Source: Chrysogorgia sp. JL179-B06
Taxonomy: Eukaryota; Cnidaria; Anthozoa; Scleralcyonacea; Chrysogorgiidae
Assembly: GCA_035772405.1 (NCBI GenBank)
Contig: JAYKKM010000044.1
Span: 650,001-714,000 of the forward strand
DNA: 64,000 nucleotides
Direction of reading: 5' to 3'
Below, piece by piece: positions 52,790-61,700 of this stretch; position 1 is the first letter of the stretch, and every line of letters starts with the position of its first letter. A program made the position numbers and the translations under genes. Under the pieces are notes generated by a model. It saw only the letters and a list, made by a program, of their open reading frames with translations, made no database searches and was not told the DNA's origin.

Positions 52790-55700
52790 TATATATAAGT
52801 GAAGTTGGTGTAGGTGTCCTTTAGCGATAATGCAACGCCCACTACCCTTGTGGTAGTTTGAGCACTCTGACCCTACATCCTTCACGCTCTAGTCTGGCCT
52901 TTGTGCGCATGACCGCCGTTTGTCCCACAAGCGGTTGTCACCGGCAATCGCTTGGGTATAATTAGTTCTCATGCCTATATCTAGATTGTACCAAGCTTAC
53001 ACTGATGAGCTGTGGAACAGCGAAACACGTGTCTGTAGATTGTACTATATATGTATGTATATATATATATAAATTCTGAACGTTCACTTACTGGTAATTT
53101 CCGGAAGGTTCTCAAATGGTCGAAATGTCCCCGTTTCTAATGTTGTACCCTATTTCAAGATAATAAAAACACGTAGAAATGAAGTGATAGGGTTATATAG
53201 CTAGGACTGTTAAAAAACTGCCATCTTGGTAGTGTTTTAAAATAGTACGTGAAGAACAATGATTGTGTACTTTACCCAGTCCGTGTCGGATTGGTCATCG
53301 GTCCTAAATAACAGAGATATAGAGACACGTGTGTAAATGTAGGAAAAGATACAAAGTAAGAATGAATTTATGATTGAATAAACAAACGCAATATGACAGG
53401 AAATACACCGTAAACCTGCAAAATTAAAAATAATAAAATCCTTCCAATAATAATTTAGTTTAGTAGATTTATCACTCTTATAGGTGAACGGAATACCCCA
53501 ATTATAGGGGTTCCAAGGGCCTACGATTTAAGGATGTTATCCGAGAAGACCCGAAAGTCTTACCATTTGCTGGTATTATTGTAAAGGCAGCACTTTCTCC
53601 TCAATTATTTTTAAGACCCTGAGTGGAGGTCCGACCCAGGATTTGAACCTGTGTCTCCCAGCTCATAGACATGGGCGCTAACCACTAGACCACAACAGCT
53701 GGTCGGATAAGAAGATGCCTCCCGCCTAAATATAAACCTACGTGCTTATACTAAGGAAATAAATAGACCTCAAAAACACGAGCTTCATTTTCAAAAACGA
53801 AGGATACTGTAGCTTATTGTTTGATAACTTTGTTGGGAAAATGTAATAAAACTACATACAAGTATATAACCCAAACGGGAAAGGTGCGAATGGGCCTTAG
53901 TAACCCATGCGAGGCACCCCCTTTATATACAAATATACATAAAAAACAATGACATAAGAATTAAGAAAAACTAATTAATATCTGTGACAAGGGCAGTCAC
54001 GAACAACAAAAATCGCTCGAACAATTGAACGACCAGAATTTTCCCTTATTTCATTTCATCAAATAATTTCAGTGTCACGTATTGTATATAATTACAAACT
54101 ATTCGTATTCACTTACTCCGAATCGTCATCTTCCGCTGGTGGAGGTGGCAATGATCTCTCGAGGGGTTCCTCCAATTTTGAACGATTTCTAAAACACATG
54201 TGTTGATACGAAAACATGTCGAGTAACGCTTTGGAGTTGGTTGTTCAAAGCTTGCATAACTTATACGGTAAATAAGTCATATTCAACAGATATATTACTA
54301 TCAATTGGAAAATGTGTGTTGTGATTGACTAAAAGATGTTTCTATTCAAGAAATAGAAAATATTTTCCGTATTTCCATAGAGTTATAGAAACACGAGTGG
54401 AAGTTTGGGAGAACGAGAAATGGCAGTGGGAACACGAGCCCGCAGGGCGAGTGTTTCCACGCTATTTCGAGTTCTCCCAAACTTCCACGATTGTTTCCAT
54501 AACGTATGTTTTCTATTTCTTTTATAAAATAACACTGAGGAAATAAGTAATAAGACTCTTTTATTAAAATGATGAAAATATACATTCTCCTTACTCACGC
54601 TAGACAGCGTTGTCGGCTGCTCAAATGAACATAAACGCTCTTAACTGTGAAGAAAATAATCCAATCTTCTCGTTTTTCTTCTTGTTGGCTGTCACAGAAC
54701 ATATTTATCGACATTTTAGCTGTTTGTGAGCAAAGGTTCGTCTTACAGTCCATTTTATAAAAATGGCGGGAAAAATCCATGTTTTCCATCGAGTTATAGA
54801 AACATGGCTTTCAGCCAATCAGCGCGTGCGTTTTTAATTTGTTATTTTATAATACATAATTACACATGGAAAACCATTTTATATATATCTTTATTTAGAG
54901 CGTATTATGGGATTCAGATTAATTTGTGTGACGTCACACTCAAAAATCCCTGACGTCATCACACAGTCCCCACTCGCACTTGAAAACTACAAAATCATTC
55001 TTACATTTGTATGGCTTCAGCCAGGTTCTTCTTGGCACTCTCGGTGGCTGTATTCAAACTAGACACGGATATTTCATCTGAAAATAAGATAGATAGATAA
55101 CAATCCCTTACAAAAATTCCACATGAATGTGTTTCAAAATCACATGTGATCACATGTTCATGTGGAATTTTTGTAAGGGAATAACGTGCATGGTCTTAGT
55201 TTATTATGTAGGATTTCTATTCACGCTATTGTGAAGGGTTTTTTGTGTAGTGTTTCTATCACTCAATGACGTCAAAAATTAATGGGAGCGACCGCATTCG
55301 CCCGCAATCAGAACAAAAATGGCGGCCTTCAATTTATAAAAATACGATAAACAAAGCCAAATTTCTCTAAAACTAAAAAGATTAGAAGAAAACTAATATC
55401 CATTCTCATGTAAGGCGACAAAGAACTTTCATTTAAGCAACACTTGTTTTTTGAACAGTGATGAAGCGTTAGTCTATTAAAATGTGTTTTCAAATATCTT
55501 TTGTGATTATAGCTTTACTGGAAATTGTTTTAAAAACAGGAATTGTTGCAACTCACCTGAATCAGATGCATCGTCTCCTTCAGTTCCTGTGTCCGACATG
55601 AACGTTCCTGATCTGTTCAAAGCTAATAAAAAATAAATGATTTCTTTCAAAAACCAAATGAAACTGAAGTGGATAACGAGTGAAGAGTAGAACATTGAGA

Positions 55701-58700
55701 TGACTCGTGAATCAGAATGAATGCTAATCCTAACTCTAATCCAGTAATCCTTGATCCTAACCCTAATGAGAGGAGGGGAGGGGGCAAACATTCAAAATTT
55801 CCAACAAGTGGTTCCTTGTTACGTATAATATATTATATTATGTATATTATATTTGTTAGTTTCAATTAATAGTTTTTTGTTCATAGTGGTAATATATGTA
55901 GCACGCTTTATCTTATAATGAAACTGTCATTAGTTTTATAAATAACATTAAGAATACATTGTAGTAAGAGCATTGAGACTATTATTCAATAATGCTCCTA
56001 ATACGTCTTTATTATTATTATTATTATTATTATTGGTCGTATGGGCGTGGCCATATGGCAACATTCATGTGGCACATTCAGTGCTTCGGCAACGCTAAAA
56101 TCCAGCCTCGTACCGAGGCGCTTGTTTTACTTTGCGCGGCTTATTTGCGCGAAGGCGCGCGGGAAAACACGCATTTCGCAAATCGGGATAGCATCCACGC
56201 GCGCGTCACGCGGCGGATAGCAAAATTAGCGCCTGGGTACGAGGCTGGCTAAAATCGGCGTTGCGTGCGTATGTTACGCTCCCCGATTACGAAATCGACG
56301 ACATAAATTGACGAGTGTAAACGTGACTGAAGGTACGTTTATACACTGCGATTAATCGAGCTGATTTATGGTTTGGATGCATGGTAAGTAAGAAGAAATA
56401 GAAAAAGAGTACGGATTATGAGCCCACATATCATACCGCTGACTGTTTCTCGACCTTACCATGCATCTAAACCATACATCTGCCCGATTAATCGCAGTGT
56501 GTAAAGGCATCTTTAAAGTGCCGCTGTGATCAAATTTTTGGTATCCCGAATTTTTACATATTTGAAAAGAGCGTGGTGTTCTTACTTAACTTGCCAAATT
56601 TCAAACAATTGGGAGCATGGGAAGTCGCCTTTTCAGTGTGTACTTTCATCATTGGCGTACATGTGCAACGTTTCAAAACATTCTGCTTGATATTTGCAGA
56701 GATATTTCTCATTTTGTGAATTTTATTTTGTCTATGTGAGAAAATGACGTCATACGGCATCTAATTTGCATGTTTCAAAAACCTGAATATCTCTGGAACA
56801 AGATGAGGTATTGAGAAACTGATAAAGCCATTCTGTCTCATTATCAAAATATTTTAAATAAAATCAAAATTGGAAAGACTGATCAGTAGCACTTTAATAC
56901 CCAGTCGCAAGATTAGAAGGCATAACCTGCAACCTACCTTTCGGCGGGCTGCTTTCACGTACAGGTTTCAAAACGTAGAACACAATGCCGGTGTCCTTCC
57001 AGCCCTTCACCTGGGGTGTCTTCGAGATACATGACTTGATCACGGGAACGCTACCGGACTCGAGCACGTGGTACGCGATCGTTCTGGCCAGTGGCACGGA
57101 CGCCACGTAGAACACGTAGTCAAAGCGATACTCGGAACTCGGCGGAGTAGAACTCGTAGAGATGTATTGCCGCCAGTAAGGGGAACCACCGGAGGAGTAC
57201 ACGTAGATGGCGTAGTTGAAACCGTGGTGCGGTTGAAGGCAGGCGTTGAAGGAGAACTGGTCAGACCAATCATGCGACGAGGCCGATGGAGAGCGTCGTA
57301 CTTGATAGTTGGTGCCATTGAATGCCACGTAAAGAGTTATAGTGTCGCCTGGAGTTATAAAAACAAAAATACAAAATTCAAATTCTTATTCTTTATAAAA
57401 GAAATATAACATGGTTTTTTATGTTTATAAGAATAAATATGAAAGATGCTAAGTTCTCAAAAGAACTGGATACAGTAAAAACCCGCGTATAAGAACCTAG
57501 ATTTTAAGAACCTGTTAGTCTAAGATTTTCCATTTAGACCCCTTTACATAAGAACCTGTTTAGGCTAAAATTTGAAAGCAGGTTCTTATTTTATCAAATA
57601 GAGTCAAAACTAAAAATTTATAAATCAAAGAAAATAAACTCTACAAAGTAATGAAAATGAGCCAGAACCAGACAAATAGTGTATATATGTCTACAGTTGT
57701 ATACGTTGTTTTGTTCCATTGAATTTACACACAGTAAGCTGTAAATTACATACAGTGTAGCTTTATAGGGTTTGTATTTGCTTAGATTGCAGTCATTTGG
57801 AGAAAATTTATGCATAATTTATTATAAGTAATATCATGAAATGAGGCGTATTAGCTATTAAACCGCCCGCTCGATGAAACCCGAATCGAGTGGGCGCGGT
57901 TTAATAGCTAATACGCCTCATTTCATGATATTACTTTGTAATATCACGTTTGCGAGTTTTCCCGAAAGGGTGCGGCAGTCTTTGCATACTTCGAGATGGC
58001 AGGACGTTTTACATTGATAATTCTACTGGGGTTCATCCTACCTTAGGTCGTATTAGTGTAATACTACCTGTCGTCACGGTTTGCCGCGGTCGTATTAGTT
58101 CTAATACAACTTCAATCGGGGTGTATTAGTGATTAAATCAACCCGTTAAGACAAAGGGAAAACTCGCAAACGTGATATTATATAAATAATAGACCACACG
58201 TACCAAAACCATAGTTAATAGAGGGGAATGGTTAGGAAAGCCGGCGAACTTCAAAGCGTCTATAACGAGCTGTGATTTTAGGTTGAAATGGTCCTGACCG
58301 TGCACAAACCTTTTGTTTTTTTGCTTATTAATATTTAAATAACATGGTTGAGCGATTCCACCCAAATGCTGCTATTGGATGATTGTTTCATTATACAGAA
58401 AATACAATGTGTTCAGCAAGTGTGAAAGTGCATACATTTGCATAAACGTGAACAATAACCTAGAACAAAGACTTAGACCGAGTTTCCAAACCATCTCTTC
58501 TATATTAACTATGCCAAAACCTAATAAGAACCTGTTTAAGAACTTAAATAGCCTAATTTTGCAGTAAACACCATATAAGAATATAGATATAGAACCTTTT
58601 TAGGCTGACTTGGAAAAATCTAGGTTCTTATACGCGGGTTTTTACTGTATTATACGAAAAAGAGAAATAAGAAAACTTCAATGTGTCGAAAAATACTTGA

Positions 58701-61700
58701 AGGACATTAGCAACAAAACTCATATTTCAAATTTTATTTTTTTAAACAAAACTACTCTTGTACGAAACAACAGTACTAATTTTGACCAAAGACAATCCTG
58801 TCATCCGCCATTTTTGTTGTAATACTTTGACTAATTAACTGGGGAGATGATGACGTCACACCTGGGGTAAACCTGATGAAACTACTCTGTGGGTAGCCGA
58901 GTTTCCGCGGAATGTCTTTTAAAACGGTGTGGTTCGATTGAAAACGGAAGACATTCATAAAAATCGAGTTTCAAACTTATAAAGACATGAGGATGGCTAG
59001 ATAAAAATCTCGCTTTACCCTGCTTGGGACGTCACACGCATATCGAAAATATATCCAAGATGGCGGATGACAGGATTGTCTTTGGTCAAAATTAGTGCTG
59101 TGTTGTACAAGAGTAGTTATGTTTACTTGGATTACCTTCGTTAGTCTGTTTGTTAATCAGAAAGTCAAACATTTAAAAGCAATGTGTCGTCAACGAATAT
59201 CAGCAAACGCGTGTACGCATTGCGTACCTACTTTTATTACTTCACGAGGGTTTCGATCACTTTATCGAGACCCGGGCAAATGTATTCTCTTCTTTTTATA
59301 AAAGAATTCAGAAACCATTGCTTATACTTTTGATTTTGATTTAACATTATTTTATAAAACAAAATAAAACACAATTTTATAAACCTTCTTGAGGTGCTTC
59401 AGGTTTCGAAGGAGTTCTTGACAAGTCTTGCTGAAAAGATTCTGAAAAAACAAACCAGGAAGAACCATTACACTAGATGGTGGCTACAACCCAACAGAGA
59501 ACACAAACTTCACCTCACTTCCTAAACTGAACAGGATTATGTTTAGTTGTAAACAGAAAGTGGAACTCACCTACTTCGTCGCGAGAGCGAGGCTGTGGAG
59601 GTTTTCCCTATAGCAAAATAAACTTAAATGTTTAGACACGGGGTGAAAGGGGTACAAAGGATTACCGGAACGTCACTCCAGAAGGGTGGGAGAGGAGTGA
59701 GAAAAAAGAGAACGAGAAGGGGAAAAGAAGGGAGTTATTGGAAAAGAAATAAAGAGATGGGGCGGCGGGAGGGGTAGAGGGTGGATATACGAGGTAATGG
59801 GCATGGTAGATGATGGAGGTGGATATATGAGGTAATGCGGAGGGTTAGAAGATGGAGGTGGATATAGGAGGTAATGTGGAGGGTAGAGGATGGAGGTGGA
59901 TATAGGAGGTAATGTGGAAGGTAGAGGATGGAGGTGGATATATGAGGTAATGTGGAGGGTAGAGGATGGAGGTGGATATAGGAGGTTATGTGGAAGGTAG
60001 AGGATGGAAGTGGATATATGAGGTAATGTGGAGGGTAGAGGATGGAGGTGGATATAGGAGATAATGAGGAGGGTAGAGGATAGAGGTGGATATATGAGGT
60101 AATGTATAGGGTAGAGGATGGAGGTGGATATATGAGGTAATGTGGATGGTAGAGGATGGAGGTGGATATATGAGGTAATGTGGAGGGTAAAGGATGCAGG
60201 TGGACATATGAGGTAATGTGGAGGGTAGAGGATGGATGTGGATATATGAGGTAATGTGGAGGGTAGAGGATGGAGGTGGATATAGGAGGTAATGTGGAGG
60301 GTAGAGGATGGAGGTGGATATAGGAGGTAATGTGGAGGGTAAAGGATGGTGGTGGATATAGGAGGTAATGTGGAGGATGGAGGTGGATATATGAGGTAAT
60401 GTGGAGGGTAGAGGATGGAGGTGGATATAGGAGGTAATGTGGAGGGTAAAGGATGGTGGTGGATATAGGAGGTAATGTGGAGGATGGAGGTGGATATATG
60501 AGGTAATGTGGAGGGTAGAGGATGGAGGTGGATATATGAGGTAATGTGGAGGGTAAAGGATGCAGGTGGACATATGAGGTAATGTGGAGGGTAGAGGATG
60601 GATGTGGATATATGAGGTAATGTGGAGGGTAGAGGATGGAGGTGGATATAGGAGGTAATGTGGAGGGTAGAGGATGGAGGTGGATATAGGAGGTAATGTG
60701 GAGGGTAAAGGATGGTGGTGGATATAGGAGGTAATGTGGAGGATGGAGGTGGATATATGAGGTAATGTGGAGGGTAGAGGATGGAGGTGGATATAGGAGG
60801 TAATGTGGAGGGTAAAGGATGGTGGTGGATATAGGAGGTAATGTGGAGGATGGAGGTGGATATATGAGGTAATGTGGAGGGTAGAGGATGGAGGTGGATA
60901 TATGAGGTAATGTGGAGGGTAAAGGATGCAGGTGGACATATGAGGTAATGTGGAGGGTAGAGGATGGATGTGGATATATGAGGTAATGTGGAGGGTAGAG
61001 GATGGAGGTGGATATAGGAGGTAATGTGGAGGGTAGAGGATGGAGGTGGATATAGGAGGTAATGTGGAGGGTAAAGGATGGTGGTGGATATAGGAGGTAA
61101 TGTGGAGGATGGAGGTGGATATATGAGGTAATGTGGAGGGTAGAGGATGGAGGTGGATATAGGAGGTAATGTGGAGGGTAAAGGATGGTGGTGGATATAG
61201 GAGGTAATGTGGAGGATGGAGGTGGATATATGAGGTAATGTGGAGGGTAGAGGATGGAGGTGGATATATGAGGTAATGTGGAGGGTAAAGGATGCAGGTG
61301 GACATATGAGGTAATGTGGAGGGTAGAGGATGGATGTGGATATATGAGGTAATGTGGAGGGTAGAAGATGGAGGTGGATATAGGAGGTAATGTGGAGGGT
61401 AGAGGATGGAGGTGGATATAGGAGGTAATGTGGAGGGTAAAGGATGGTGGTGGATATAGGAGGTAATGTGGAGGATGGAGGTGGATATATGAGGTAATGT
61501 GGAGGGTAGAGGATGGAGGTGGATATAGGAGGTAATGTGGAGGGTAAAGGATGGTGGTGGATATAGGAGGTAATGTGAAGGATGGAGGTGGATATATGAG
61601 GTAATGTGGAGGGTAGAGGATGGAGGTGGATATAGGAGGTAATGTGGAGGGTAGAGGATGGAGGTGGAGGTAATGTGGAGGGTAGAGGATGGAGGTGGAT

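Noticed and set aside
52385..52885. Ile/Tyr-rich - strand frames
   Set aside because: Translations of a TA-rich microsatellite.
53620..53705. tRNA gene on the - strand
   Set aside because: Boxes A and B are good but the acceptor stem does not pair and the body matches a dispersed SINE.
58870..58910. CCTGATGAAACTACTC as a third hammerhead
   Set aside because: No GAAA follows a stem II; only the CTGATGA word is shared.
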